NCBI GenBank assembly: GCA_018266575.1
Contig: JAFEAE010000015.1
Coordinates: 186,001-250,000, forward strand
Source of the DNA: Bacteroidota bacterium
GTDB taxonomy: Bacteria > Bacteroidota > Bacteroidia > Chitinophagales > Chitinophagaceae
Direction: 5' to 3'
Length of the DNA: 64,000 nt
The notes beneath the pieces are model-generated. The model made no database searches and was not told where the DNA came from. It was given only the letters and a program-made list of their open reading frames with translations. Shown piece after piece: positions 43,940 through 52,508 of the stretch; position 1 is the stretch's first letter; the number at the start of each line of letters is the position of its first letter. Made by a program: the position numbers and the translations under genes.

Positions 43940-44032
43940 GGTATAGAATGAAAAGTATAAGGTTTAGGGTTTAGGGTGGAGGGGTAGCATTTGATGGCCT
44001 TATACCTTAAGCCCTAAGCCTCATGCCTCACC
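43940..44032. repeat. Quasi-palindrome of TTAGGG/CCCTAA words
   Basis: Left arm GTATAAGGTTTAGGGTTTAGG; right arm CCTTATACCTTAAGCCCTAAG. Same architecture as the other word-type elements, here between divergent genes. Confidence 0.6.
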
Positions 44033-44067
44033 TGATAGCAAATTTTGTAGTATAATTGTGCCCTGTT

Positions 44068-44922
44068 ATGGTAAAACCTTCATTTTATATACGTTCACAA
44101 AACTCCCTTAAAGAAGACGCTCAGCAGCAACGTTTGCTTCTTGAAGTAAATGAAAATTCTCTTGGATATATTTTGTTCGATGTAAAAAAGATGACTCCGT
44201 CTGTAATAAAACATTACCAGTTTACTGCCAACAACGGAAAAGCATTGGAGGAAATATTGCAGGAAATTTTAGAGGGTGATGAACTATTAATGAAAAACGC
44301 AGATGAGGTGATACTTGTATATAATTTCGAAGAAAGCAATTTGGTGCCAGAGAAATTTTTCAGCCAGGATTCTGTAAAGGATATTACTGACCTTGTTCAC
44401 GGGAACCTGCACCGGGGAACGATTTTTAATGAGAAAATCCCCTGGTGGGAATTGTATAATGTGTATCGTGTTTCTTCGGATATTGATTTGTTATTCCGCC
44501 AGAAGTTTTCTGCAGCTAAAACATGGCATGCATATAGTTTGTTGCTGAAAAGTTACAAGATGTTTCATGCAAAAGAAAACCCACTCCGGATGAACGCCGT
44601 GTTTTATGAAGACAGGATGATCGTAAGTTTATTTAAAAATTCAAAACTGCAACTTATCCAGACTTTTGTTTACCAGGATAGGAAAGATGTGTTGTACCAT
44701 CTGCTGAATTGCTGCAAACAATTTAATATTAATACAGAAGAAGTGATGCTTGAACTCAGCGGGTTGATCGATAAACAATCTGCACTGTTTACAGAGTTGC
44801 AAAAATATTTCCTCAATATTTCGTTCGAAGAAATTAGTAGTGAGATTATTATTACCGATGAATTAAAGGAATACCCGCTTCATTATTTTTCATCTTTATT
44901 ACGGATGGCGGTATGCGTATAA
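44068..44922 (+). CDS. DUF3822 family protein
   Basis: 284 aa from the ATG at 44068 (MVKPSFYIRSQNSL); the TTG at 44056 is less likely. DUF3822 proteins of Bacteroidota have this length, an actin-like/ASKHA-type appearance (LLLEVNENSLGYILFDVKK; MNAVFYEDRMIVSLFKN) and commonly precede rsmD, which it overlaps by 10 bp here. Function unknown; the gene pairing suggests a link to ribosome or envelope biogenesis. Confidence 0.75.
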   Translation: MVKPSFYIRSQNSLKEDAQQQRLLLEVNENSLGYILFDVKKMTPSVIKHYQFTANNGKALEEILQEILEGDELLMKNADEVILVYNFEESNLVPEKFFSQDSVKDITDLVHGNLHRGTIFNEKIPWWELYNVYRVSSDIDLLFRQKFSAAKTWHAYSLLLKSYKMFHAKENPLRMNAVFYEDRMIVSLFKNSKLQLIQTFVYQDRKDVLYHLLNCCKQFNINTEEVMLELSGLIDKQSALFTELQKYFLNISFEEISSEIIITDELKEYPLHYFSSLLRMAVCV

Positions 44923-45461
44923 TCAGTGGAAATTTAGGAGGGCGACGCATAAAGCCGCCGGCAAAAATGCCGCACACGCGGCCCACTACAGATATTGCCA
45001 AAGAAGGATTATTTAATATCCTGCAAAATAATCTTGATATTGAAGGGATAAAAACGCTTGATCTTTTCGGGGGCACAGGCAGTATTAGTTATGAACTTGC
45101 CTCCCGCGGTGCAAATGATCTTACCATAGTTGAAAAAGATCCGGAAATGTATGAGTTCATAAAAAAAACATCCCGTGAATTGAAATTGGAAAATTTTAAA
45201 GTAGTGCGAATGGATGTTTTCAAATTCATGGAACAATGCAACGATCAGTTTGATTTTATTTTTGCAGGGCCGCCGTATGCATTAACAACAATTGATGACA
45301 TCCCAAAATTAGTTGCAGAAAAAAAACTGGTGAATGAAAACGGATGGTTCATCCTGGAACATACTCCACGAAATAACTACGAAGGATACCCGCATTTTGT
45401 AACTCAACGAAATTACGGAACAACGATTTTTTCGATCTTCATTAATAAGAGTGAGAAGTGA
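44913..45461 (+). CDS. rsmD: RsmD family 16S rRNA methyltransferase with altered catalytic motif
   Basis: 182 aa. MRIISGNLGGRRIKPPAKMPHTRPTTD, then TLDLFGGTGSISYELASRGA (SAM site) and TIVEKDPEM match RsmD, which methylates N2 of G966 in 16S rRNA. Motif IV, usually (D/N)PPY, reads AGPPYA here: Gly119 replaces the acidic or amide residue. The codon is GGG. Either the lineage tolerates this or activity is changed. It overlaps DUF3822 by 10 bp, indicating translational coupling. Confidence 0.8.
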   Translation: MRIISGNLGGRRIKPPAKMPHTRPTTDIAKEGLFNILQNNLDIEGIKTLDLFGGTGSISYELASRGANDLTIVEKDPEMYEFIKKTSRELKLENFKVVRMDVFKFMEQCNDQFDFIFAGPPYALTTIDDIPKLVAEKKLVNENGWFILEHTPRNNYEGYPHFVTQRNYGTTIFSIFINKSEK

Positions 45462-45513
45462 GATGTAAAAAGTAAGATGTGTCATTTGCTGTTCACTGTT
45501 CGCTGCTTACTGC

Positions 45514-45521
45514 TAACTTTG
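45514..45521 (+). promoter_or_regulatory. -7 element TAACTTTG, 5 nt before the bioD ATG
   Basis: TAACTTTG matches TAnnTTTG; only CATAC... (5 nt) separates it from the ATG at 45527. It follows TGTTCACTGTTCGCTGCTTAC word-repeat DNA. A leaderless bioD mRNA is predicted. Confidence 0.5.
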
Positions 45522-45526
45522 CATAC

Positions 45527-46225
45527 ATGCAACCCATTTTCATAACAGGTATAGGGACTGATGTAGGAAAAACATTAGCTGCTGCAATTATTACGGAAGC
45601 TTTGCAAGCTGATTACTGGAAGCCAATACAGGCGGGATTTTCAGATGGTACGGATGCCGGATGTATAAAAGAGCGATTAAGTAACCCGTTCAGTAAAATA
45701 CATCCTGAAACATATAAATTAAAACTTCCCGCATCCCCGCATATAGCTGCCCGTGAGGAAGGAGTAAAGATTGAACTTGATATTATTGCCGAAGAGTTCG
45801 ACGAAATAAGAAAAAAGAAACAAAAAATAAAGAATGAGGAAGTACAGGCATCGGACATCGGACATCAGTCATCAAACATCCTCATCATCGAAGGCGCCGG
45901 TGGCTTGCTGGTTCCGTTAAACGAAAAAGAATTTGTGATCGATGTTATCAAAAAAATAGATGCAAAAGTGATTCTTGTAAGTAGAAATTATTTGGGAAGC
46001 ATCAATCATTCTTTATTAACTGCGGAAGTTTGCAAAGCGAATAAATTAGATGTTATGGGTTGGATATTTAACGATCAATATTTGCATTATGAAAATGAAA
46101 TTGAATCGTGGAGCGGTTATCCGAAAATTGCATCAATACCTTTTTCAGAAATTCCGGATAAACAATTTGTGTACGAGCAGGCACAATTAATAAAACCTTC
46201 TTTGTTAAAATATCTTGACCAATAA
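45527..46225 (+). CDS. bioD: Dethiobiotin synthetase with a repeat-derived insertion
   Basis: 232 aa from the ATG at 45527 (MQPIFITGIGTDVGKTLAA, the P-loop). YWKPIQAGF, PHIAARE and LIIEGAGGLLVPLNEKEF follow as in BioD. It closes the ureido ring of dethiobiotin using ATP and CO2. Between about residues 94 and 118 is a lysine/serine-rich stretch (KKKQKIKNEEVQASDIGHQ) not expected in the family. Its DNA contains CATCGGACATCGGACATCAG-type words like those of the intergenic elements. Other bio genes are not adjacent. Confidence 0.85.
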   Translation: MQPIFITGIGTDVGKTLAAAIITEALQADYWKPIQAGFSDGTDAGCIKERLSNPFSKIHPETYKLKLPASPHIAAREEGVKIELDIIAEEFDEIRKKKQKIKNEEVQASDIGHQSSNILIIEGAGGLLVPLNEKEFVIDVIKKIDAKVILVSRNYLGSINHSLLTAEVCKANKLDVMGWIFNDQYLHYENEIESWSGYPKIASIPFSEIPDKQFVYEQAQLIKPSLLKYLDQ

Positions 46226-46306
46226 TACCTTCCATAAACTCGCAGGTCACTGTTCAATGTGGATTTGCCGTATCTTTATTGAATATTGGTTTTCAGAAAT
46301 GCATCT

Positions 46307-47383
46307 ATGAATTTTAATTTTCCTTTGCTTCGTCCCATCAGGGTACTGTTATTCCCTTTTTCCATTGTATATAAATTGATCATCACAATAAGAAACTGGA
46401 TGTATGATAAACATATCATTCAATCCACATCTTTCAATATGCCGGTTATTTGTGTAGGTAACCTGGTTGTTGGCGGCACAGGTAAATCCCCCATGGTGGA
46501 ATTGCTTATCACCATGCTGAAAAATAATTTTAAAGTTGCCATACTCAGTCGTGGTTACAAACGGAAGACACGTGGTTATGCTTTAGCGACAAATCTTTCT
46601 ACGGCGCTTGATATTGGAGATGAACCCATGCAATTTCATAGCAAATTCCCTGATGTTGCCGTTGCTGTAGGAGAGGAGCGCATTGTTGCGATACCACAAT
46701 TATTGCATGATCGACCTGATACCAATGTTATTATTTTGGATGATGCATTTCAACACCGAAGTGTAAATGCTGGATTGAATATTTTACTTACCGATTACAA
46801 TAATTTGTTTACACGTGACTGGTATTTGCCTACAGGTGATTTGCGCGACGAAAAAAGAAGTTATAAACGTGCAGAAATGATCGTAGTGACCAAATGCCCG
46901 GAAGAATTATCGCAGGATGAAAAAAGCGAAATCATCAATGAAATAAAACCAACAGAAGGCCAGCAGGTATTTTTTTCTTCTATCCGATATGGCATGCCAT
47001 ATCATATGGTTACAAAAAGCACACGTGCGATCAATAACCATACCGAGGTGTTGCTGGTAACAGGCATTGCAGACCCACGTCCGTTAAAAAAATATTTGCA
47101 GGAAAAATCAAAAACATATTATCAGCAATCCTACAACGATCATCATATTTTTTTGATCGATGACCTTCGCGAGATCATTAAACGGTTCAATGCGATATCA
47201 CATAAAAATAAAATCATTATTACTACAGAAAAAGATGCAGTGCGGTTAGAGAAATTTCATAACGAACTTACCGGCTTGCCAATATATGTATTACCTATTG
47301 AACCCGAATTTTTGTTCGGCGAAAAGCAGCATTTTGCTGATTTAATTGTTACATTCATTACAAATTTTAATAACCAATCCTAA
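46307..47383 (+). CDS. lpxK: Tetraacyldisaccharide 4'-kinase
   Basis: 358 aa from the ATG at 46307 (MNFNFPLLRPIRVLLFPF); a TTG at 46286 is rejected. A membrane-associating N-terminal helix precedes the Walker A VVGGTGKSPMVELL, then AILSRGYKRKTRGY, GDEPMQF, VIILDDAFQHRSV and a C-terminal ATTEKD-like TTEKDAVRL. It phosphorylates lipid A precursor at the 4' position, confirming a Gram-negative envelope. rnr begins 4 bp after its stop. Confidence 0.88.
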   Translation: MNFNFPLLRPIRVLLFPFSIVYKLIITIRNWMYDKHIIQSTSFNMPVICVGNLVVGGTGKSPMVELLITMLKNNFKVAILSRGYKRKTRGYALATNLSTALDIGDEPMQFHSKFPDVAVAVGEERIVAIPQLLHDRPDTNVIILDDAFQHRSVNAGLNILLTDYNNLFTRDWYLPTGDLRDEKRSYKRAEMIVVTKCPEELSQDEKSEIINEIKPTEGQQVFFSSIRYGMPYHMVTKSTRAINNHTEVLLVTGIADPRPLKKYLQEKSKTYYQQSYNDHHIFLIDDLREIIKRFNAISHKNKIIITTEKDAVRLEKFHNELTGLPIYVLPIEPEFLFGEKQHFADLIVTFITNFNNQS

Positions 47384-47387
47384 GTTA

Positions 47388-49418
47388 ATGGGACACAGGA
47401 ACGACAAGAAAAAAAAGAAAAAAAATTCATCACCTCATTTGTATAAAGGAACGCTTGAAGTAACGCGTTCGGGAATGGGCTTTGCAGTTGTTGAGAACCT
47501 GGAGAAAGATATTTTGATACGTCCGAACGATTTTAACACAGCGTTGAACGGAGATACCGTTCGTGTACGGATTACAAACAATTCAGCAAAGAGTGGCCGC
47601 CTTCAAGGCGAAGTTGCCGAAGTTGTAGAAAGAAAGCAGATGGATTTTCTAGGCCATCTTGAAATTGCTAATACATTCGCATTTTTTATTGCAGAGACAG
47701 ATAAGCCAATGCCGGATATTTATATTCCGTTAGATAAAATAAACAGTGCAAAAAATAATGAGCGGGTTATTGTACGCATCACTGAATGGGAAAAAGGAAG
47801 AAAACCACAAGGAGAAGTAATCCAGGTGATGGATAGCAGCAATGAAAATGATAAAGCGATGAAAGAAATTTTACTGGAGAACGGGTTTCCGGTTTTCTTT
47901 CCCGAAGCTGTTATTGAAGAATCAGAACGTTTGCCTGATATTATTCCGCAGGATGAAATTGCAAAACGTAAAGATGTGCGTGATATCCTTACATTCACGA
48001 TCGATCCGGTTGATGCAAAGGATTTCGATGATGCTATTTCTTTCAGAAAATTAAAAGATGACGTTTATGAAATCGGGGTGCACATTGCTGATGTGAGCTA
48101 TTTTGTTGAACAGGAAACTGCATTAGATAAAGAAGCGTACTCAAGGGCAACCTCAGTATATCTTCCCGACAGGGTAAATCCGATGTTGCCGGAACGCATC
48201 TCCAATGAGCTTTGTTCGCTTCGCCCGAATGAAGATAAGCTCACATTCTCTGCAATTTTTCAAATCACCTCAAAAGCAGAAATAAAAAATTACTGGATTG
48301 GTAAAACGGCTATACATTCAGATAAACGGTTTACTTATGAGGACGTGCAACAGATCATTGAAACAAATGAAGGAGTGTATAAAGAAGAAGTCCTGATCTT
48401 AAATCAGATTGCACAACGCCTGCGCAAACAACGTTTCAAAAAAGGCGCAATTAATTTTTCCTCAACCGAGGTGCGTTTTAAATTGGATGAAAAAGGAAAA
48501 CCTGTTGGCATTGTTGTAAAAGAAAGTAAAGAGGCGCATCAGTTGATCGAAGAATTTATGTTGCTCGCTAATAAAAGTGTTGCTGAATATGTTGGTAAGA
48601 TACGGATCAATAAAAAAATTGTTCCGTTTCCGTATCGTATTCATGATACCCCTGACAAAGAAAAATTATTGCCCTTTATTGAATTTGCAAAAAAATACGG
48701 GCATGTCTTCGATACAAAAACCCCCGAAGGAATTGCTTCTTCATTTAATCAGATGCTTGCTGATGTTCAGGGAAAACCGGAGCAGCATGTGTTGGAGCAA
48801 TTAGGCATCCGCACTATGGCAAAAGCTATTTACACTACGGAAAATATCGGTCATTATGGTTTGGGATTTGAACATTATTGTCATTTCACTTCCCCTATAC
48901 GCCGCTACCCTGATGTAATGGTACACCGGATCCTGGAAGAATGTTTACAAAATGAAATTGAGCCTGATAAAAAACTGGAAGCGAAATGCAAACATAGCAG
49001 CGAACGTGAACGTGCAGCGATGGATTGTGAGCGTGCAGCAAATAAATACAAACAGGTTGAATATATGCAGGGATTTTTGGGTGAAGAATTTGAAGGTGTG
49101 ATCAGTGGTGTTGCTTCTTTTGGTTTTTGGGTAGAAACTGTTTTGCATAAATGCGAAGGGCTTGTTAGCATAAACAGTTTATTGGAATATGATGATTTCC
49201 GATTGATAGAAGGCGATTACAGTTTGGTTGGAAGGCGCAGCGGGCGCCAGTTCAGGATGGGAGATAAAGTGACTATAAAAGTTGTATCTGCTAATCTTGC
49301 CAAGCGCCAGTTAGATTATGAATGGGTTATCAAAAGTTCAGGTGATATAGAAAATGAGCGCAGGCAAAAAAATGAAAACCCCAAACAAAAGAAAAAAGAA
49401 AAACATCAGCATAAATAA
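47388..49418 (+). CDS. rnr: Ribonuclease R
   Basis: 676 aa from the ATG at 47388 (MGHRNDKKKKKKNSSPHL), giving a lysine-rich N-terminal tail. Cold-shock-type domains (about 30-190) precede the RNB catalytic domain with TIDPVDAKDFDDAISF, the acidic metal cluster, HIADVSYFV and HFTSPIRRYPDVMVHR. An S1 domain (about 585-650) and a basic tail (KQKKKEKHQHK) finish it. A 3'-5' exoribonuclease degrading structured RNA and defective rRNA. It lies between lpxK and a polyprenyl synthetase gene in one direction. Confidence 0.92.
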   Translation: MGHRNDKKKKKKNSSPHLYKGTLEVTRSGMGFAVVENLEKDILIRPNDFNTALNGDTVRVRITNNSAKSGRLQGEVAEVVERKQMDFLGHLEIANTFAFFIAETDKPMPDIYIPLDKINSAKNNERVIVRITEWEKGRKPQGEVIQVMDSSNENDKAMKEILLENGFPVFFPEAVIEESERLPDIIPQDEIAKRKDVRDILTFTIDPVDAKDFDDAISFRKLKDDVYEIGVHIADVSYFVEQETALDKEAYSRATSVYLPDRVNPMLPERISNELCSLRPNEDKLTFSAIFQITSKAEIKNYWIGKTAIHSDKRFTYEDVQQIIETNEGVYKEEVLILNQIAQRLRKQRFKKGAINFSSTEVRFKLDEKGKPVGIVVKESKEAHQLIEEFMLLANKSVAEYVGKIRINKKIVPFPYRIHDTPDKEKLLPFIEFAKKYGHVFDTKTPEGIASSFNQMLADVQGKPEQHVLEQLGIRTMAKAIYTTENIGHYGLGFEHYCHFTSPIRRYPDVMVHRILEECLQNEIEPDKKLEAKCKHSSERERAAMDCERAANKYKQVEYMQGFLGEEFEGVISGVASFGFWVETVLHKCEGLVSINSLLEYDDFRLIEGDYSLVGRRSGRQFRMGDKVTIKVVSANLAKRQLDYEWVIKSSGDIENERRQKNENPKQKKKEKHQHK

Positions 49419-49441
49419 TTTCCACGCAATAGATTGTTATT

Positions 49442-50407
49442 ATGAAGAGTTTTGAAGATTTATCAGAGCAATTTTTAGAGAAATTTAATATAAAACATTT
49501 TCCATCGCAACCGGAAAATTTATATAGGCCTGCTGATTATTTTTTGGGTATCGGTGGAAAACGCATCCGCCCTGTAATGTGCCTGATGGGAAATGAACTG
49601 TTCGATACTATTAATGATGATGCTTATCATGTTGCCTCAGCAATTGAATTATTCCACAACTTCACATTGATACATGATGATATCATGGATAAAGCGCCGC
49701 TTCGCCGCGGCAGGCAAACCGTCCATGAAAAGTTCGGTGAATCAACCGCTCTGCTCACTGGAGATGTGATGCTTGTTATTGCATATGATTATCTCAATAA
49801 AATAAACACTTCTTATTTGCATAAGATCATCCATCTTTTCAATAAAACAGCAAGGGAGGTTTGCGAAGGGCAACAGTGGGATATGGATTTTGAAAAAAAG
49901 GAAAGTGTGTTGCTCAACGAGTATTTAAAAATGATCGAGCTGAAAACTTCCGTGTTGCTCGCAGCAAGTTTGCAGATGGGAGCCATTCTTGGCGGTGCGG
50001 GAGATGGCAATCAAAAGCACTTGTATGAGTTTGGGAAAAATATCGGTATGGCTTTCCAGGTGCAGGATGATTACCTTGATGCATTCGGTGACCCGGAAAA
50101 ATTTGGTAAACAAACCGGAGGCGATATTGCTGCCAATAAAAAAACATTTTTGCTGATCAAGGCGATGGAGGAGGCGAACGACACGCAAAAGAAGCAGATC
50201 AGAAATTTGATGCAAACAAACCCTGCAGATAAAGTGCCGCAAATGATTTCTATTTTTAAAACATGCGGAGTAGATGAGTGGGCGAGGGAATTAAAAGAAA
50301 AATACATTCAATCTGCATACACACATCTTGATGATATTGCTGTGCTTTCCGTTCGCAAAGAACCACTAAAATATCTTGCAGAATTTTTAGTGCAACGAGA
50401 ATATTAA
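49442..50407 (+). CDS. Polyprenyl (isoprenyl) diphosphate synthase
   Basis: 321 aa. First aspartate-rich motif LIHDDIMDKAPLRRGRQTVH, the GESTALLTGDVML region, and second motif FQVQDDYLDAFGDPEKFGKQTGGD. GGKRIRPVMCLM binds the allylic substrate. It builds linear prenyl diphosphates for quinones or the undecaprenyl carrier; chain length cannot be set from sequence alone. It is 23 bp after rnr and ends at a hairpin. Confidence 0.88.
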   Translation: MKSFEDLSEQFLEKFNIKHFPSQPENLYRPADYFLGIGGKRIRPVMCLMGNELFDTINDDAYHVASAIELFHNFTLIHDDIMDKAPLRRGRQTVHEKFGESTALLTGDVMLVIAYDYLNKINTSYLHKIIHLFNKTAREVCEGQQWDMDFEKKESVLLNEYLKMIELKTSVLLAASLQMGAILGGAGDGNQKHLYEFGKNIGMAFQVQDDYLDAFGDPEKFGKQTGGDIAANKKTFLLIKAMEEANDTQKKQIRNLMQTNPADKVPQMISIFKTCGVDEWARELKEKYIQSAYTHLDDIAVLSVRKEPLKYLAEFLVQREY

Positions 50408-50411
50408 TGTT

Positions 50412-50447
50412 GCCACAGATTCACAGAAAAATCTGCGAATCTGTGGC
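50412..50447. terminator. GCCACAGATTC hairpin between convergent genes
   Basis: GCCACAGATTCACAGA and TCTGCGAATCTGTGGC form a ~15-bp stem 4 bp after the prenyl synthase stop. It also encodes the last ~9 codons of the convergent gene. The GCCAC/GTGGC ends recall the hairpins at 1660 and 4417. A bidirectional terminator or palindromic repeat. Confidence 0.65.
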
Positions 50448-50933
50448 ATTCTTCGCAATGTCTTCTTGAGAATTAGCGTCACTCTTTTTATTCAAAAACG
50501 CTTTCGCCTTTCGTTCATAATAAAACATGTCCACTTTTTTAAAATGGCGTACATATTTCCCGTCATCCAAAACCATTTCAATATCCGTGAGCGATTTCAC
50601 TGTATATTCATCTCCGGCAATCGACAATAAGTTATCATTATAAATTTCCGCCTCGCCTTCAACAGTCATAAAGGAACCGTCTGTTGTTTTTTCCACCACT
50701 TTGTTACTATCGCTGAAGATCAATTGCACGGTATCCGTAAAACCAAGCAGTGCAATATCTGTCCGCGTTTGACGTGCATATTCCTGCCATTTCCCTTTGA
50801 ACTGTGCAATGGTGTAATCAGCCTTCTTCGATTTATTTCGTGGATTCTGTAGTGTTTCGCCTTTGCGTTTGTATTGTGCATAGGTTTGCGACGCAACTAA
50901 AACGAGCAGGAATGCACAAAAAAAATATTTCAT
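50421..50933 (-). CDS. Hypothetical exported protein
   Basis: 170 aa with signal peptide MKYFFCAFLLVLVASQTYAQ. The mature part is soluble, lipocalin-like in length, with ADYTIAQFKGKWQEYARQTRT, DTVQLIFSDSNKVVEK and LDDGKYVRHFKKVDMFYYE; the central pattern resembles small beta-barrel stress proteins of Bacteroidota, but no domain is assigned. Its last codons (NATDSQIFL) come from the hairpin at 50412-50447, so the C-terminus may be recently added. Confidence 0.6.
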   Translation of the reverse strand: MKYFFCAFLLVLVASQTYAQYKRKGETLQNPRNKSKKADYTIAQFKGKWQEYARQTRTDIALLGFTDTVQLIFSDSNKVVEKTTDGSFMTVEGEAEIYNDNLLSIAGDEYTVKSLTDIEMVLDDGKYVRHFKKVDMFYYERKAKAFLNKKSDANSQEDIAKNATDSQIFL

Positions 50934-51099
50934 TTTTATTAAAATTATTTTCTAAGTATTAATGATCCTCTTAAAAATAATAAAAATTATTGTGGAATAA
51001 AATAGCAGGCTTAATAAATCTAAGTTCGTTGAAATGCAGGCTAGTATTGTCTTAGTTCTTAGCTTTTGGCATTTTCAACTTTCAACTATTTTTTAGTCT

Positions 51100-51183
51100 T
51101 CATTTTTTGTAACCAGCGATATCAATACTTTTCGGCATCATTGCCTTCGATTCTTCCACTGGAAGAATCTCACTCTTGAGCAA
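51100..51183 (-). CDS. Possible 27-aa peptide or gene remnant
   Basis: Within the 50934-51284 gap a minus-strand frame open for 42 codons ends SEILPVEESKAMMPKSIDIAGYKK. The first usable start is a TTG at 51183; ATG occurs only late (two adjacent). Sequence character looks coding, but no start or family is convincing. Could be a degraded gene end. The rest of the gap is AT-rich word-repeat DNA (CAACTTTCAACTA; CAATTCTCAATTATTC). Confidence 0.2.
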   Translation of the reverse strand: MLKSEILPVEESKAMMPKSIDIAGYKK

Positions 51184-51284
51184 TTGTAATTTTATTAAGC
51201 AATGTGTAACAGTAAAACAAATTTCAGAATTTCATCAAAAATTATTTTCAACAGAATTAGTAATTATCAATTCTCAATTATTCC

Positions 51285-51806
51285 TCATTCCCATTTGAAA
51301 TTTCCGTTGATATAATCATCTAATTTATTTTCTTCATCCAGTTTGATCAGGTTTTCCAGCTCTTTACTTCTGCTTACATCAATTCCTTTTTTGTACACGT
51401 TCATCATAGAAATTAATCCTGCTCTTATTGCACTAAACTTGTTCGCTGAATTTTTGTTCTCGATAAAATTTCTTGAATAACTTGCTAAGTATACACCAAG
51501 TAATTGCGTATTTTTTCCGTAAATTTTAGCGAGGTTTTCGTTAATATCTACAGTCACTGTTGGGCTGCCGCTTATCCATTCAAGCACGAAGGCATTTACT
51601 TCTTTGCGTTTGTTTTTCTCTTTATCGAGATCAGTTTCTTCCAGCCACTTTGCTGCATCAACTATGGCGGGTTCATATTTTGCATAATCTTCTTTTGCTT
51701 TTAATTCTATATTCTTCGGTACTTCAAATTTCGTCTGGGCATCGATGTTAGTAAAACAAATTACTGTAATTGCTAATAAAAGTAAAGCTGGCTTTATTTT
51801 CCGCAT
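51285..51806 (-). CDS. Hypothetical exported protein
   Basis: 173 aa with signal peptide MRKIKPALLLLAITVICFTNIDAQ. The mature part is helical and charged: ELKAKEDYAKYEPAIVDAAKWLEE, VNAFVLEWISGSPTVTVDIN, LLGVYLASYSRNFIENKN and a C-terminal KLDDYINGNFKWE. The pattern recurs in periplasmic Bacteroidota proteins, but I cannot name a domain. It is downstream of the globin-like gene, separated by a strong terminator, so it is probably transcribed alone. Confidence 0.62.
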   Translation of the reverse strand: MRKIKPALLLLAITVICFTNIDAQTKFEVPKNIELKAKEDYAKYEPAIVDAAKWLEETDLDKEKNKRKEVNAFVLEWISGSPTVTVDINENLAKIYGKNTQLLGVYLASYSRNFIENKNSANKFSAIRAGLISMMNVYKKGIDVSRSKELENLIKLDEENKLDDYINGNFKWE

Positions 51807-51881
51807 GCTATAATTTTAATTTCTCTTAAAAATATAAAAAGTTTTCAAGATGTATATGCGGTTACCTTTTATTACCAAAAA

Positions 51882-51908
51882 AAAAGCGCTTATTAAGTAA
51901 GCGCTTTT
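51882..51908 (-). terminator. Rho-independent terminator
   Basis: AAAAGCGCTTA and TAAGCGCTTTT form an 11-bp stem with a 5-nt loop; on the minus strand it ends in a long T run. It lies 18 bp past the stop of the globin-like gene. Confidence 0.9.
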
Positions 51909-51925
51909 ACAAAAAAATATGTTGA

Positions 51926-52492
51926 TTATTGCTGTACAACCTGCGAACGCAGCGACTCCACAATTTTTGCGACACTGATCAATGCCGGGGTTGTAGAAGG
52001 CACGCCTGCTTTTCCTGCACCTGCAACAAGGTCGACTTCGAATGCATCAAAATCACTATTGTCAGCTTTCCCGTTCATTCGCGGGTTCTGTGCAGGGTCG
52101 TGAGCCGCAACCATTGATTTGCCTCCGTATGTATAATCTTTTGCACCGGTACCAACAGCAACAAAGTCGGTAAGGTTTTTACTCAATGCCTGAAAACCGC
52201 TTAAGTTTCCCGAACCTACTTCTGATAACAACGTAGTAAAATGACCATTGATAGCTGTATCCCCTGCAATCACAAAAATGGTACTGTCTACAATATTTCG
52301 TATCAACAATCTTCCTTTTTCAATCATTTGGCCGGAATTTGCAGGATCAGATACCATCACAGTTCCGCCGAGTGAATCATACAAAGTGGGTTTTGTCGTT
52401 GCTGATGTATCATTTTTTTTGCTGCACGAACCAAATGCTATCAAAAAAAATAATCCAACGGAGGCGGGTAGTATTAACGCTGTCGATTTCAT
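51926..52492 (-). CDS. Exported truncated-haemoglobin-like lipoprotein
   Basis: 188 aa. Lipoprotein signal ends AFGSC (Cys23). The mature part follows the group I truncated globin pattern: LYDSLGG at the start, a helix LIRNIVDSTIFVIAGD, then YTYGGKSMVAAH with candidate proximal His131, DFDAFEVDLVAGAGKAGVP and a closing helix SVAKIVESLRSQVV. Cytoplasmic group I globins detoxify NO or bind O2; a lipid-anchored copy is unusual. An alternative is a haem-free globin fold. The membrane protein gene at 52509 is 16 bp upstream and likely in the same operon. Confidence 0.68.
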   Translation of the reverse strand: MKSTALILPASVGLFFLIAFGSCSKKNDTSATTKPTLYDSLGGTVMVSDPANSGQMIEKGRLLIRNIVDSTIFVIAGDTAINGHFTTLLSEVGSGNLSGFQALSKNLTDFVAVGTGAKDYTYGGKSMVAAHDPAQNPRMNGKADNSDFDAFEVDLVAGAGKAGVPSTTPALISVAKIVESLRSQVVQQ

Positions 52493-52508
52493 GTTCGAGA
52501 TTTTAGAA

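Noticed and set aside
43960..43985. Telomere-like TTTAGGG repeats
   Set aside because: Only two copies, forming one arm of a word palindrome with CCCTAA words opposite, inside ordinary chromosomal genes.
46981..47015. ATATGGCATGCCATAT palindrome as an operator
   Set aside because: It lies inside lpxK coding sequence with no promoter nearby; most likely chance.
51100..51183. RiPP (lanthipeptide-like) precursor
   Set aside because: No leader motif, Cys/Ser/Thr-rich core or modification enzyme gene is nearby.
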